Positions 8,804 through 17,014 of a DNA stretch of 64,000 nucleotides are shown piece by piece (position 1 is the first letter of the stretch; the number at the start of each line of letters is the position of its first letter). The stretch comes from JABDIP01 sp965250245 (GTDB taxonomy: Bacteria; Pseudomonadota; Alphaproteobacteria; DSM-16000; Inquilinaceae), in NCBI GenBank assembly GCA_965250245.1, contig OZ252296.1:1984001-2048000 (forward strand). The letters are read 5' to 3'. The position numbers and the translations under genes were made by a program. The notes under the pieces are model-generated. The model saw nothing but the letters and a program-made list of their open reading frames with translations. It was not told the DNA's origin and searched no databases.

Positions 8804-9106
8804 ATGGGAGATATGTTCAAGGCCCTGGCGTCCGAGCCGCGGCGGCGCATTCTGAATTACCTCGCCGGCGGGCCGATGACGGTCGGGGAGGTCGCCGAGA
8901 AGTTCGACATGGCGCTGCCATCGATCTCCAAGCATCTCTCTGTGCTGAAGGAGGCCGGGCTGGTGCGCGAGCAGAAGCGCGGACAGTTTGTCCTCTATCA
9001 CATCGCCGCGGACAAGCTTGCCAATTCCCTCTACGGATTCCTGACGCCGTTCTGCCCGGATGCCCGGCGGATCGCCCGCGAGCGCCGCGAGGATGACGAG
9101 ACATGA
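8804..9106 (+). CDS. ArsR-type winged-helix transcriptional regulator
   Basis: About 100 residues from the ATG at 8804, which has AGGAAAA at good spacing; an earlier in-frame start at 8687 would add a tail unlike the family. The winged helix is clear: MFKALASEPRRRILNYL, then the recognition helix in PSISKHLSVLKEAGLV, then the wing. There is no Cys pair of the metal-sensing kind, so it more likely belongs to the non-metal ArsR branch (as in SdpR-like regulators). Its stop overlaps the next start by four bases, so it heads an operon with the genes to 11278 or 12097 and probably represses it. Confidence 0.88.
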   Translation: MGDMFKALASEPRRRILNYLAGGPMTVGEVAEKFDMALPSISKHLSVLKEAGLVREQKRGQFVLYHIAADKLANSLYGFLTPFCPDARRIARERREDDET

Positions 9107-9651
9107 GCCCGCCGGTCCCGCTGCCGGACGCGATGCTCGATTTCGTGGAGTACTTCGCCGAGCTCGGGCCCCGCTGGGGGCTGAGCGGCGCGACCTGCCG
9201 GGTCCACGCGCTGCTCTACCTGGCCGGCGGTCCCGTCGGGGAGCAGGAGATTGAGGCGGCGCTGGGCCTTGCGCCGGACGAGCGTGCCGCCGCGCTGCAG
9301 GATCTCGCCGACTGGAAGATGGTGCGCCCAACCGATGACGGCCGCTGGGATGCCGGCGGCGATCCGTGGGAGCTGATGCTGGCCGGATTGGAGCAGCGAC
9401 GACGGCGCGAGCTCGAGCCGGCCATGGAGCTGCTCACGCGCTGCGAGTCCGAGGCGCGCGGTGACGGCCGAACGCCCACAGAGGTCGCCCGCCGGATCGC
9501 TGACATGCGGACGCTGGTTGAGGATCTGGCGGCGATCGACCTGCAGGCGCGCCGCCTGTCGCCGCGCCGCATGCGGCAGATGATCGGGCTGGGCGGCCGC
9601 GCTGCACGCGTGCTGAACCGCGCAATACCGGGACGCCAATCAAGGAGGTGA
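9103..9651 (+). CDS. GbsR/MarR-like regulator
   Basis: A 182-residue protein that begins with FVEYFAELGPRWGLSGATCR followed by ALLYLAGGPVGEQEIEAALG. This is the helix pattern and order seen in GbsR-type members of the MarR superfamily, where an N-terminal helix precedes the winged helix. The C-terminal third is helical and basic. It overlaps the ArsR gene by four bases and its stop sits inside the ribosome-binding site of the desaturase gene, so the three genes are translated from one message. Two DNA-binding proteins in tandem ahead of a lipid enzyme suggest two-input control. The regulator assignment is moderate. Confidence 0.7.
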   Translation: MSPPVPLPDAMLDFVEYFAELGPRWGLSGATCRVHALLYLAGGPVGEQEIEAALGLAPDERAAALQDLADWKMVRPTDDGRWDAGGDPWELMLAGLEQRRRRELEPAMELLTRCESEARGDGRTPTEVARRIADMRTLVEDLAAIDLQARRLSPRRMRQMIGLGGRAARVLNRAIPGRQSRR

Positions 9652-9653
9652 GC

Positions 9654-10688
9654 ATGGACGGACACACCGTCGCCGCGGACCCCTACAAGGTGAATTCGCT
9701 GACCGATCTCGATACCGCGAGCCCGGTGGAGGGCCGCATCGTCTGGGACCCGCTGCGGTCGATCTGGAACGGGTCGATGTTGCTCGCGGCCCTGGTCTTC
9801 GCGCCCCTGACCATCAGCTGGGACGCCGTCCTGGTGTTCCTGGTCAGTGCGGCCGTTACGCTCTGTGCCGGGCATTCCGTCGGCTTCCACCGCCGCCTGA
9901 TCCATCGCAGCTTCGCCTGTCCGAAATGGCTGGAGCGGATGCTGGTCTGGCTCGGCACCGCCGTCGGGATGGGCGGTCCGCTGTGGACCATCCGGCTGCA
10001 TGACAGCCGCGACTGGGCCCAGCGGCAACCGGATTGCCATGACTTCCTGGCCCATCGCAAGGGCCTGTGGCTGGACGGGCTGCTCTATCTGCACGGCCGG
10101 CTGGTGCTGAAGAACCCGCCCGGCTTCGATCCCGGGCCCGGCATCGGCGACGACCCGTTCTACCGCTTCCTCGACAAGACCTGGATGTGGCATCAGCTGC
10201 CGATCGCGGCCCTGTTCTACTGGCTTGGCGGCTGGCCCTGGGTCGTGTGGGGCGTGTTCGTGCGGGTTGCCTCCTGCACCACCATGCACTGGATGATCTC
10301 CTACTTCGCCCACACCCAGGGGCCGCAGAGCTGGACCGTCGACGATGCCGTCGTGCAGGCCCATGACGTGCCGATCATGGCGATCCCGACCATGGGCGAG
10401 AGCTGGCACAACAACCATCACGCCTTCCCCGGGTCGGCGAAGCATGGGCTGTATCCGGGGCAGATCGACCTGGGCTGGCATTTCATCCAGTTGCTGGAGC
10501 GGCTGGGCCTGGCCTGGGACATCCAGCTTCCGGAGAACCTGCCGCCGCGACCGGGCATTTCGCCGACCCGGGAGACCGCGTACGCCATTGCCGCGCCGGG
10601 CCAGGCCGAACTCTGCCATCGGAACGCCGCCGCCGGTGAGAATGCGGAGGCCGACCCCGAGGATAGGAAGGACGCGGCCCGCGGATGA
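9654..10688 (+). CDS. Membrane fatty acid (acyl-CoA) desaturase
   Basis: About 344 residues. AAGGAGG at 9642-9648 sets the start at the ATG 9654; the GTG at 9648 lies in the ribosome-binding site itself. The layout is that of the acyl-CoA desaturase family: paired membrane helices near residues 40-75, first His box HSVGFHRRLIH, helices near 165-205, last box WHNNHHAFP. The family uses a di-iron centre held by these His residues to insert a double bond. The middle box, normally HRxHH, reads LHDSRDWAQ here with further His at CHDFLAHRKG. That could be a divergent ligand set. It is in the ArsR/GbsR operon and overlaps the next gene by four bases. Confidence 0.85.
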   Translation: MDGHTVAADPYKVNSLTDLDTASPVEGRIVWDPLRSIWNGSMLLAALVFAPLTISWDAVLVFLVSAAVTLCAGHSVGFHRRLIHRSFACPKWLERMLVWLGTAVGMGGPLWTIRLHDSRDWAQRQPDCHDFLAHRKGLWLDGLLYLHGRLVLKNPPGFDPGPGIGDDPFYRFLDKTWMWHQLPIAALFYWLGGWPWVVWGVFVRVASCTTMHWMISYFAHTQGPQSWTVDDAVVQAHDVPIMAIPTMGESWHNNHHAFPGSAKHGLYPGQIDLGWHFIQLLERLGLAWDIQLPENLPPRPGISPTRETAYAIAAPGQAELCHRNAAAGENAEADPEDRKDAARG

Positions 10689-11278
10689 GCGGCTCCGTTG
10701 GCCCCGACCGGTGTGCCGGCGGCCACGGCGGACCGACGGTCCGCGAGGCCCAGGCCCGGTTCTTCGCGACGAACGGCATGCCGGCCGATGGCGGCTATTC
10801 GGCAGATTGGTGGCGCTGCCGGTTCGGACGGCTCAGCCTGTCATTCTACAACTTCGATTGGCGCCTGAAGGCGATCGCGCATCACGACCTGCATCACATC
10901 CTGACCGGCTATCCGTGCACACCGGCCGGTGAGATCGAGATGGCGGCATGGGAGTTCGCCGCCGGCCGATATCCGCATGTCGGGGCGACGCTGTTCTGCC
11001 TTCCGTTGGTCTGTATCGGCGCGCTGGTCCTGCCGCGGCGAACCTTCGCGGCCTTTCTCCGCGGCCGCCGGAGCACGACCCTCTATGACCGGCCGATCGA
11101 TGACGCGCTGCTCGACAGCCGTTTGGGACCACTCCGCGCGGCCTGTCTTCCGAGGATGCGATCAGAGGCATCGACGTCGGACCGGGTGTCGTATTGTGTC
11201 GTCGTGCTGCACGCCGCCGCAGTAACCCTCATCGGGCCTCTGGTCGCCGCCTTGGTGATCGGCATGGCCGCCCTCTAG
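10685..11278 (+). CDS. Coq4-like membrane-associated protein
   Basis: The 197-residue product carries HHDLHHILTGYPCTPAGE, which matches the HDxxH-(11)-E zinc motif of Coq4, a protein that binds the ubiquinone-synthesis complex in mitochondria and bacteria. Around it are the expected flanks (FYNFDWRLKAIA before, EMAAWEF after). Two hydrophobic segments (about residues 98-113 and 172-195) indicate membrane association, more than in classical Coq4. The start codon overlaps the desaturase stop (ATGA), so the two are translationally coupled. Whether it acts on quinones, on the desaturase product or as a lipid carrier cannot be read. The Coq4 assignment rests mainly on the motif. Confidence 0.6.
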   Translation: MSGSVGPDRCAGGHGGPTVREAQARFFATNGMPADGGYSADWWRCRFGRLSLSFYNFDWRLKAIAHHDLHHILTGYPCTPAGEIEMAAWEFAAGRYPHVGATLFCLPLVCIGALVLPRRTFAAFLRGRRSTTLYDRPIDDALLDSRLGPLRAACLPRMRSEASTSDRVSYCVVVLHAAAVTLIGPLVAALVIGMAAL

Positions 11279-11335
11279 GCGGCCCGGAAGCGGCACGACC
11301 CGGGAAGACGGCAACGAAAGGCCGGTAGAGCAACA

Positions 11336-12097
11336 ATGGATTTCGACGATTCCAAGCAGCGTGCCGTCTTCTTCGAGATCCATTCCGGCCTGCCGCGTGA
11401 GGGGCCGGGGGATCGGGAGAGCACGGCGTGGGCGCTGGACCTCGCCGGGCCGCTGCCGGAGCGGCCGGATGTGCTGGATATCGGCTGCGGACCCGGCATG
11501 CAGACCCTGCATCTGGCCGAATTGCTGCCCGGGGCCCGCATCACCGCCGTGGACCTTCATCCGCCCTTTGTGGCCGAGGTCGATCGCCGGGCCGCCGAAG
11601 CCGGGGTGGCCGATCGGGTGGCCGCCGAGGTCGGCGATATGGCCGACCTGCGATTCGCGCCGGCCAGCTTCGACCTAATCTGGAGCGAGGGGGCGGCGTA
11701 CTCCATCGGCGTCGGCGCCGCGCTGCGCGCCTGGAAACCGCTGCTGCGGCCCGGCGGACGGCTGGCGCTGACCGAGGCGGTCTGGCTGGACGAGAACCCG
11801 CCGGACCGGGTGCGGCGCATGTGGGAGGAATACCCGGCGATGGGCGAAATCGCCTCGAACCGGACGCTGGTCGACTCCTGTGGGTACGACCTGCTCGGCG
11901 AACTCGTCCTGCCGCGATCGGCGTGGTGGGACGATTACTACGCACCGATGCAGGACCGGCTTGACCGGCTGGCCTCGAAGTACGCGGGTGATCCCGTCGC
12001 CGAGGCCGTTATCGCGGAAAGCCGGGAGGAGATCGCCGTGTTCCGGGAGCACGGCGACACCTACGGATACGTCTTTCTGGTAATGACCCCGCGTTGA
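11336..12097 (+). CDS. SAM-dependent class I methyltransferase
   Basis: The 253-residue protein has motif I VLDIGCGPGMQTLHLA near residue 48, an acidic end of strand 2 in AVDLHPP, and a later LRPGGRLALTEAVWLDE, all typical of class I methyltransferases. Fifty-seven bases separate it from the Coq4-like gene, so it may be the last gene of the desaturase operon, and a strong hairpin at 12109-12140 ends the transcript. Substrate unknown; a small molecule or lipid is likelier than a nucleic acid given the length and neighbours. Confidence 0.85.
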   Translation: MDFDDSKQRAVFFEIHSGLPREGPGDRESTAWALDLAGPLPERPDVLDIGCGPGMQTLHLAELLPGARITAVDLHPPFVAEVDRRAAEAGVADRVAAEVGDMADLRFAPASFDLIWSEGAAYSIGVGAALRAWKPLLRPGGRLALTEAVWLDENPPDRVRRMWEEYPAMGEIASNRTLVDSCGYDLLGELVLPRSAWWDDYYAPMQDRLDRLASKYAGDPVAEAVIAESREEIAVFREHGDTYGYVFLVMTPR

Positions 12098-12108
12098 GGC
12101 CACGAACC

Positions 12109-12140
12109 GGGCCGCCATCCCATGGGTAGGATGGCGGCCC
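12109..12140. terminator. Bidirectional terminator hairpin
   Basis: Perfect 12-base arms GGGCCGCCATCC (12109-12120) and GGATGGCGGCCC (12129-12140) around an eight-base loop, placed between two convergent genes. It would serve both the methyltransferase operon and the gene at 12156. Confidence 0.8.
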
Positions 12141-12155
12141 GCCGGGCCTCCCGGG

Positions 12156-12569
12156 TCACATGATCCAGAGGTTGAAGAGCTCGCTGGTCGCCGGGCCGAA
12201 CCGCTTGCGCAGCAGCGGCAGCACCTCCCAGCCCTCATCCTGGGCCAGCCGGTCGAACATGATCGTCACCAGCGTGTACTTGGTGGAGGCGGTGTGCCCG
12301 CGGGCGATCCGCTCGAACAGCTTGTGGATCTGCCTCAGGGTGGCGCGCTCGCCCCACAACAGGCGGCCCGTCAGCTCCTTGCGGTGCAGCCGGATACACA
12401 GCTTCACCAGGGCGGAGAACACGATCTCCGGCCGGTGCCGCTCAACCTCATTGATCGCCACATACTCCTGCGAGCGGGCGAAACTCCGCACATCCCCGAC
12501 CAGCCGGCCCGGCAGGGCCTGGTAGTCGGTGTCGACAACGACGAAATCGGGAACAATTGCTGCGTCCAT
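12156..12569 (-). CDS. Conserved-looking hypothetical protein
   Basis: About 137 residues from the ATG at 12569, chosen over a TTG two codons upstream because AGGGG lies at normal spacing. The product is soluble and helical with a basic middle (LVKLCIRLHRKELTGRLLWGE split by Arg/Lys) and no signal peptide or membrane segment. I do not recognise the family. It is transcribed alone, from the AT-rich stretch 12570-12895, and is preceded there by a sizeable inverted repeat (12709-12746). Confidence 0.6.
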   Translation of the reverse strand: MDAAIVPDFVVVDTDYQALPGRLVGDVRSFARSQEYVAINEVERHRPEIVFSALVKLCIRLHRKELTGRLLWGERATLRQIHKLFERIARGHTASTKYTLVTIMFDRLAQDEGWEVLPLLRKRFGPATSELFNLWIM

Positions 12570-12895
12570 GTCCAATCCCCTTTGCTTCGACGCTTGCTGC
12601 GCCTTTGCATGGCCGGGACCGACGGTTTTCTTTTTGATCTTTCGGCCCAGGCCGGATTTCGAGAAAATTTATCTTCAATTTTTCCGCGAATCAAAGCTAT
12701 TTAATGAGAAGTTAAGTTTCCGAATGGGTTAGCCGGAAATTAACTTTAACAGAACGTAAACAAACCCCTTCCGGTATTGCAGGAACTCCTCGAAATAGTT
12801 GCGCCGGGACCGATCGAGAGCCTTGGAGGCAGGGCTTCGCACGGGCCCCGGGGCCGCTATGCTTGGCCCTGCAGATCCATGCATCGGGGGATGCC
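12570..12895. other. AT-rich non-coding stretch with an inverted repeat
   Basis: I see no gene in these 326 bases. The stretch 12620-12770 is strikingly AT-rich for this genome. It holds AAGTTAAGTTTCCG (12709-12722) and CGGAAATTAACTT (12734-12746), which pair except for one bulged base. This could be a regulatory hairpin or operator for the gene transcribed leftwards from 12569. Confidence 0.45.
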
Positions 12896-13306
12896 GTGAG
12901 ACAGATGATCGGTGCCGTCACCCTGGTGGTGCGGGATTATGACGAGGCCATCGCCTTCTACGTCGACCGGGTCGGGTTCGCGCTGATCGAGGATGTCGAC
13001 CTCGGCGGCGGCAAGCGCTGGGTCCTGGTCGGGCCGCCGGGATCGCCCGGCACCCGGCTGCTGCTGGCCCAGGCCGCCGGTGACGGGCAGGCGGCGCGGG
13101 TCGGCGACCAGACCGGCGGCCGGGTGTTCCTGTTCCTGCACACTGACGACTTCCACCGTGACCACCGCGCCATGACCGAACGCGGCGTCCGCTTCCGAGA
13201 GGCGCCGCGCGAGGAGCCCTATGGCACGGTCGCGGTCTTCGAGGATCTCTACGGCAATCTCTGGGACCTGATCGAGCCGCGCGCGAAGGCTGATCCATCC
13301 AACTGA
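12896..13306 (+). CDS. VOC family (glyoxalase-like) protein
   Basis: About 136 residues. The beta-alpha-beta-beta-beta pattern starts at MIGAVTLVVRDYDEAIAFYVDRVGF and closes with VAVFEDLYGNLWDLIEP, as in glyoxalase/bleomycin-resistance/dioxygenase (VOC) proteins. The final Glu of NLWDLIEP is the usual metal ligand; the first metal His is replaced (TLVV). A GTG at 12896 has GGGGG five bases before it and is preferred; the ATG at 12905 is nearly as good, and a TTG at 12863 lies upstream. Role unknown. The gene precedes the aldolase at 13368 by 61 bases on the same strand. Confidence 0.78.
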   Translation: MRQMIGAVTLVVRDYDEAIAFYVDRVGFALIEDVDLGGGKRWVLVGPPGSPGTRLLLAQAAGDGQAARVGDQTGGRVFLFLHTDDFHRDHRAMTERGVRFREAPREEPYGTVAVFEDLYGNLWDLIEPRAKADPSN

Positions 13307-13367
13307 CACTGGCGCAATCGCGCGTCGCATGGTCACATCGGCGCGGACCCGAAGACAGGAGAGGCAT

Positions 13368-14162
13368 ATGAGAGAGAACGGCGTTCGCCGCATCTGGGCC
13401 GGCGGCGGGGCGGTGGCCAATGGCTGGCTGGCGATCCCCAGCGCGTTTTCCGCCGAGACCATGGCGCATCAGGGCTGGGACTCGCTGACCGTCGACATGC
13501 AGCACGGCGTGGTCGACTACCAGGCCGCCGCCACCATGCTGGCGGCGATCTCCACCACCGATGTGACCCCGCTGGTGCGCGTTCCCTGGCTCGACCCGGG
13601 CATCATCATGAAGATGCTGGATGCCGGCGCCTATGGCGTGATCTGCCCGATGGTCAACACCGTCGCTGATGCCGAGACGCTGGTTTCCGCCTGCCGCTAC
13701 CCGCCGGCCGGCGGCCGCAGCTTCGGGCCGATCCGGGCCCTGCTCTATGGCGGGCCGGACTATCCCAAGCATGCCAACGACACCGTGCTGGCCTTCGCCA
13801 TGATCGAGACGCAGCAGGCGCTGGACAATCTGGACGACATCCTGTCGGTGGACGGGCTCGACGCGATCTATGTCGGCCCGGCCGACCTCTCGCTGGCGCT
13901 GGGCTGCACGCCGACCTTCGACCAGGAGGAGAAACCGGTGGTCGAGGCGATCGAGATGATCTCCGCCAAGGCCAAGGAGAAGGGGGTCGTCGCCGGCATC
14001 CACAACGGCACGCCGGCCTACGCCCTGCGCATGATCGAGACCGGCTACCGCTTCGTGACCATGGCGTCGGATGCCCGCTTCATGGCCGCCGCCGCCAAAT
14101 CCGCCCTGGCCGGCCTGCGCGGCGGATTGGCCGAGGCCACCGGCTCCGGCGGGACGTATTAG
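13368..14162 (+). CDS. HpcH/HpaI family aldolase
   Basis: A 264-residue class II aldolase of the HpaI type. The catalytic His lies in VDMQHGVVD, the substrate-binding Arg in LVRVPW, and the metal ligands in FAMIETQQA (Glu) and VGPADLSLALG (Asp). Family members split 2-keto-3-deoxy or 4-hydroxy-2-keto acids into pyruvate and an aldehyde. The ATG at 13368 follows GGAGAGG; an upstream in-frame start at 13329 adds a basic leader. The D-2-hydroxyacid dehydrogenase at 14348 follows after an intergenic repeat. Confidence 0.88.
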   Translation: MRENGVRRIWAGGGAVANGWLAIPSAFSAETMAHQGWDSLTVDMQHGVVDYQAAATMLAAISTTDVTPLVRVPWLDPGIIMKMLDAGAYGVICPMVNTVADAETLVSACRYPPAGGRSFGPIRALLYGGPDYPKHANDTVLAFAMIETQQALDNLDDILSVDGLDAIYVGPADLSLALGCTPTFDQEEKPVVEAIEMISAKAKEKGVVAGIHNGTPAYALRMIETGYRFVTMASDARFMAAAAKSALAGLRGGLAEATGSGGTY

Positions 14163-14190
14163 AGTCGGGAACTGTGGCTGCTCGCCTTAC

Positions 14191-14315
14191 ACCTCTCCCC
14201 TTGTGGGAGAGGTCGGCGAGCGGAGCGAGACGGGTGAGGGGGCGCGCAGCGAAGCTGCGCGAAGTTTTTTCTCAAGACCCCTCACCCTAACCCTCTCCCA
14301 CAAGGGGAGAGGGGA
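14191..14315. repeat. Intergenic inverted-repeat element, CTCTCC family, copy 1
   Basis: Outer arms CCTCTCCCCTTGTGGGAG and the reverse-complement form near 14292-14313 bracket a variable GC-rich core. Related copies lie at 23139, 42370 and 47470. All four are between genes. Confidence 0.85.
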
Positions 14316-14347
14316 CTCTACGGCCAGTCTGAATTGGAGACACGTTA

Positions 14348-15319
14348 ATGCCCCATGTCCTGTTGACCGGGAACATCCATCGGGCCGGGATGGCGTTGCT
14401 GGAGGAGCGGCCGGGCGTCACGCTGGAATCGATCGACAATCCCACCGAGGCGGATTTCGCCGCCCGGCTGCCGCGCGCCGATGCCCTGATCGTGCGCACC
14501 GCGGTCGTGCCGCCGGCGGCGCTGGACGGGGCCGGTCGGCTGAAGGTGATCTCCCGCCACGGCGTCGGCTACGACAATATCCCGGTCGAGGCGGTGACGG
14601 CCAGGGGCATCCCGCTGACCGTCGTCGGCAACGTCAACGCGGTCACCGTGGCCGAGCACACCCTGTTCCTGATCCTGGCGCTGGCCAAGCAATGCATCCC
14701 CTATGACCGGGCGGTGCGGCAGGGGCACTGGACCATCCGCGACAGCTTCGCCGCCGTCGAACTGTCCGGAAAGACCCTGCTGATCGTCGGCTTCGGCCGG
14801 ATCGGCCGCCAGGTGGCGCGGCGCGCCCTTGCCTTCGACATACAGGTCGCCGCCTACGACCCGCTCGTGGACGCCGAGACCATGGCGGCCGCCGGTGTCG
14901 CGAAGGTTGAGGATTGGCGTGCGGTGCTGGGGCAGGTCGACATCGTGACCCTGCACACACCGCTGACCCCGGAGACCCGCGGCGCGATCGGCGCCGCCGA
15001 ACTGGCCGCGATGCGCCCGACCGCCTTTCTGATCAACGCGGCGCGCGGCGGGCTGGTCGACGAGGCGGCGCTGGCCGAGGCGCTGCGGACCGGCGCCATC
15101 GCCGGCGCTGGCATCGACACCTTCGAGTCCGAGCCGCCGGCCGCGGGGCATCCCCTGATGGCGCTGGACAACGTGATCCTGTGCCCGCACTCGGCCGGGC
15201 TGACCAATGAATGCGCCGCCCGCATGGCGCTGGCCGCGGCACAGAATGCCCTGGACGGGATCGACGGCCGGCTCGATCCCGAGCTCGTGGTCAATCGCGA
15301 GGTGCTGTCGGGCGGGTAG
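14348..15319 (+). CDS. D-2-hydroxyacid dehydrogenase (phosphoglycerate dehydrogenase-like)
   Basis: The 323-residue enzyme has the family's nucleotide-binding motif VGFGRIGRQVARRA near residue 145, the catalytic Arg in NAARGGLVDEAAL, the Glu in TFESEPPAAGHPL, and the His in LCPHSAG. It should use NAD(H) to interconvert a 2-keto acid and a D-2-hydroxy acid. With the aldolase upstream, whose product would be pyruvate or another 2-oxo compound, a shared catabolic role is plausible. A closely related paralogue lies at 20076. Confidence 0.9.
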   Translation: MPHVLLTGNIHRAGMALLEERPGVTLESIDNPTEADFAARLPRADALIVRTAVVPPAALDGAGRLKVISRHGVGYDNIPVEAVTARGIPLTVVGNVNAVTVAEHTLFLILALAKQCIPYDRAVRQGHWTIRDSFAAVELSGKTLLIVGFGRIGRQVARRALAFDIQVAAYDPLVDAETMAAAGVAKVEDWRAVLGQVDIVTLHTPLTPETRGAIGAAELAAMRPTAFLINAARGGLVDEAALAEALRTGAIAGAGIDTFESEPPAAGHPLMALDNVILCPHSAGLTNECAARMALAAAQNALDGIDGRLDPELVVNREVLSGG

Positions 15320-15333
15320 GGGCCGCGGTCCGA

Positions 15334-15840
15334 TCAGCCGATCGGACCGGCCTGCCGGGCGACCGCGACCAGCGCCGCGTCGTTGAGCTCCAGGATGCGG
15401 GCGTCGTCGTCTGTGGCGCCAAGCGTCGCGTAGAAATCCCGCGCGGCCCGGTTGGCGGAGCGCACGCCCCACCACACAGACCGCGCGCCGCGGTCGACGG
15501 CGAGGCGCGCGACGGCCGCCAGCAACCGGCGGCCGATACCCTGGCCGCGGGCCGTCTCGTCGACGAACAGGTCCTCGAGCCAGACCGCCCGCGCCGCGAT
15601 ATCGGTGTTGTAGCCGTCGGTGAACAGGGCGTAGCCGACCGCATCTCCGCCGGCTTCGGCGATCAGCACCTGAAAGGCGGGGCGATCGCCGAATCCGTCG
15701 CGCAACACCTGGTCCTCGGAGAACACGTCGTCCCCGAGGCCCTCATGCTGGCTCAGCCTGTTGGCGAGGCGGGCGATGGCGGCCGCGTCATTCGCCGCGG
15801 CGCTGCGAATGACGACGTCCACCTCGTCCCTCCGGATCAA
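15334..15840 (-). CDS. GNAT family N-acetyltransferase
   Basis: The 168-residue protein has the GNAT signature: strand 4 in AVWLEDLFVDETARG followed by the acetyl-CoA loop QGIGRRLL (Q/RxxGxG/A), and the ending NRAARDFYATLGA typical of helix 4. It should transfer acetyl from acetyl-CoA to an amine of a small molecule or protein. It converges with the dehydrogenase at 15319 with only 14 bases between them. Confidence 0.9.
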   Translation of the reverse strand: MIRRDEVDVVIRSAAANDAAAIARLANRLSQHEGLGDDVFSEDQVLRDGFGDRPAFQVLIAEAGGDAVGYALFTDGYNTDIAARAVWLEDLFVDETARGQGIGRRLLAAVARLAVDRGARSVWWGVRSANRAARDFYATLGATDDDARILELNDAALVAVARQAGPIG

Positions 15841-15896
15841 CGCGATTGCGAGTCGATCCTACCGCCGCCTGGCTGGTGTGTCTTAGGCTGCTGCGC

Positions 15897-16181
15897 CTAC
15901 TCCACCCGAACCTGATTGTAGTCGTACTCGTACTCGTACTCGTCCTGGGGCTCGGGCGGCGGCTCGTTGACCTGGACGACGTCCTCGACGGTCGGTGCCG
16001 AACGACGGTCATCTTCGCGGCTCAGGCAGGCGGCCTCCATGCGGCCGGCACAGGGGTCGCCGTTGACGACGTTGAGGCCGGCACCGTTCTTGATGACGGA
16101 ACCGCTGCCGGAGACGATGTCGATGGCAAAAGCCGGAGTCGCGACCAGTGTCGCCAGCAGGATAGCGGCAGGTACTCGCAT
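15897..16181 (-). CDS. Small secreted acidic/tyrosine-rich protein
   Basis: A 94-residue product from an ATG at 16181, preceded by AGGGGAAG. The first 19 residues are a signal peptide (MRVPAAILLATLVATPAFA). The mature part has two Cys (DPCAGRMEAACLS), suitable for one disulfide, and ends in EYEYEYDYNQ, an alternating Glu/Tyr tail. I know no family for it. A longer in-frame reading upstream is an artefact of the high GC content. It lies downstream of the membrane protein gene at 16349, with a hairpin between. Confidence 0.65.
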   Translation of the reverse strand: MRVPAAILLATLVATPAFAIDIVSGSGSVIKNGAGLNVVNGDPCAGRMEAACLSREDDRRSAPTVEDVVQVNEPPPEPQDEYEYEYDYNQVRVE

Positions 16182-16200
16182 GTTCTTCCCCTCACATTGG

Positions 16201-16224
16201 GGCGCCCTGCGATTGCGGGGCGCC
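16201..16224. terminator. GC hairpin between two minus-strand genes
   Basis: GGCGCCC (16201-16207) and GGGCGCC (16218-16224) pair around a ten-base loop. Read leftwards, it comes after the membrane protein gene and just before the ribosome-binding site of the small secreted protein. It has no T run on that side, so it may be an attenuator or mRNA stabiliser. Confidence 0.35.
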
Positions 16225-16348
16225 GATTGTTGGTCCATGACCAATCTCTTGCATGCCGGAAGTCCGAATCGGCCAACCAGCCCGTGTGCGTATTTTACTA
16301 AAATACAAGATAGTTGCAAATTATTAAGGTTAACAAGATGTTCAACCG

Positions 16349-17014
16349 TCACGACGTGCTCCGGGCGGAGCCGATCTCCGATCCGGCGGCTTGGCACCGG
16401 GATTGCGGAGCGGCCCCTTGGCGGCCATGCAAGGCCAGCACCGCCCGGGCGCAGACGAACACCAAAACCACCAGCACCGCCCAGACCAGGAGCAGCAGCG
16501 TGGCGCTGACCACATTGTTCAGGACCGGCAGCGCGCCCAGCAGGAAGGCGCCGATCCAGCTCGCCGCGGACACGGAGCCGCTCAGGAGGCACAGCCGGCC
16601 GACCGGCGACGCCATCATCGCCTGCGGATCGTCCATGACGGCGACCCGAGGCAGGACGCAGGCGTGCAGCAGGCCGCCATTGACGGTCAGCACCGACACC
16701 AGGGCCAGCTTGGCGTAGATCTTCGGATTGGCCAGCTTGTCGGGCGAGAAGACGGCGTAGTGCACCAGGAAGCCGATGCCGGTGATCCACAGGATCGCCA
16801 GGCCGACGGTGATGAACCGGGTCGCGCAGGCGAACAGGGCGCCGGACATGAAGGCGCGATAGCCGCCCCAGGATCGGTTGACGATGGACAGCACGCAGCC
16901 GCCATCGAGGAACAGGGTCGTTCCAAGGCCCAGCGTCAATCCGACCAGATGGCCGAGGGAAAGAACGCACTTGGTGAGTCCGTCGACGCCGTATGCGGCG
17001 ATAAGCTGATCCAT
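16349..17014 (-). CDS. Multi-pass membrane protein of unknown function
   Basis: A 221-residue protein with five or six hydrophobic segments (around residues 15-37, 55-85, 105-125, 140-165 and 170-192), short loops, and a positively charged C-terminal tail. No binding motif or domain is recognisable. It is preceded by an AT-rich stretch (17110-17155) that probably holds its promoter. Its function cannot be inferred. Confidence 0.65.
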   Translation of the reverse strand: MDQLIAAYGVDGLTKCVLSLGHLVGLTLGLGTTLFLDGGCVLSIVNRSWGGYRAFMSGALFACATRFITVGLAILWITGIGFLVHYAVFSPDKLANPKIYAKLALVSVLTVNGGLLHACVLPRVAVMDDPQAMMASPVGRLCLLSGSVSAASWIGAFLLGALPVLNNVVSATLLLLVWAVLVVLVFVCARAVLALHGRQGAAPQSRCQAAGSEIGSARSTS

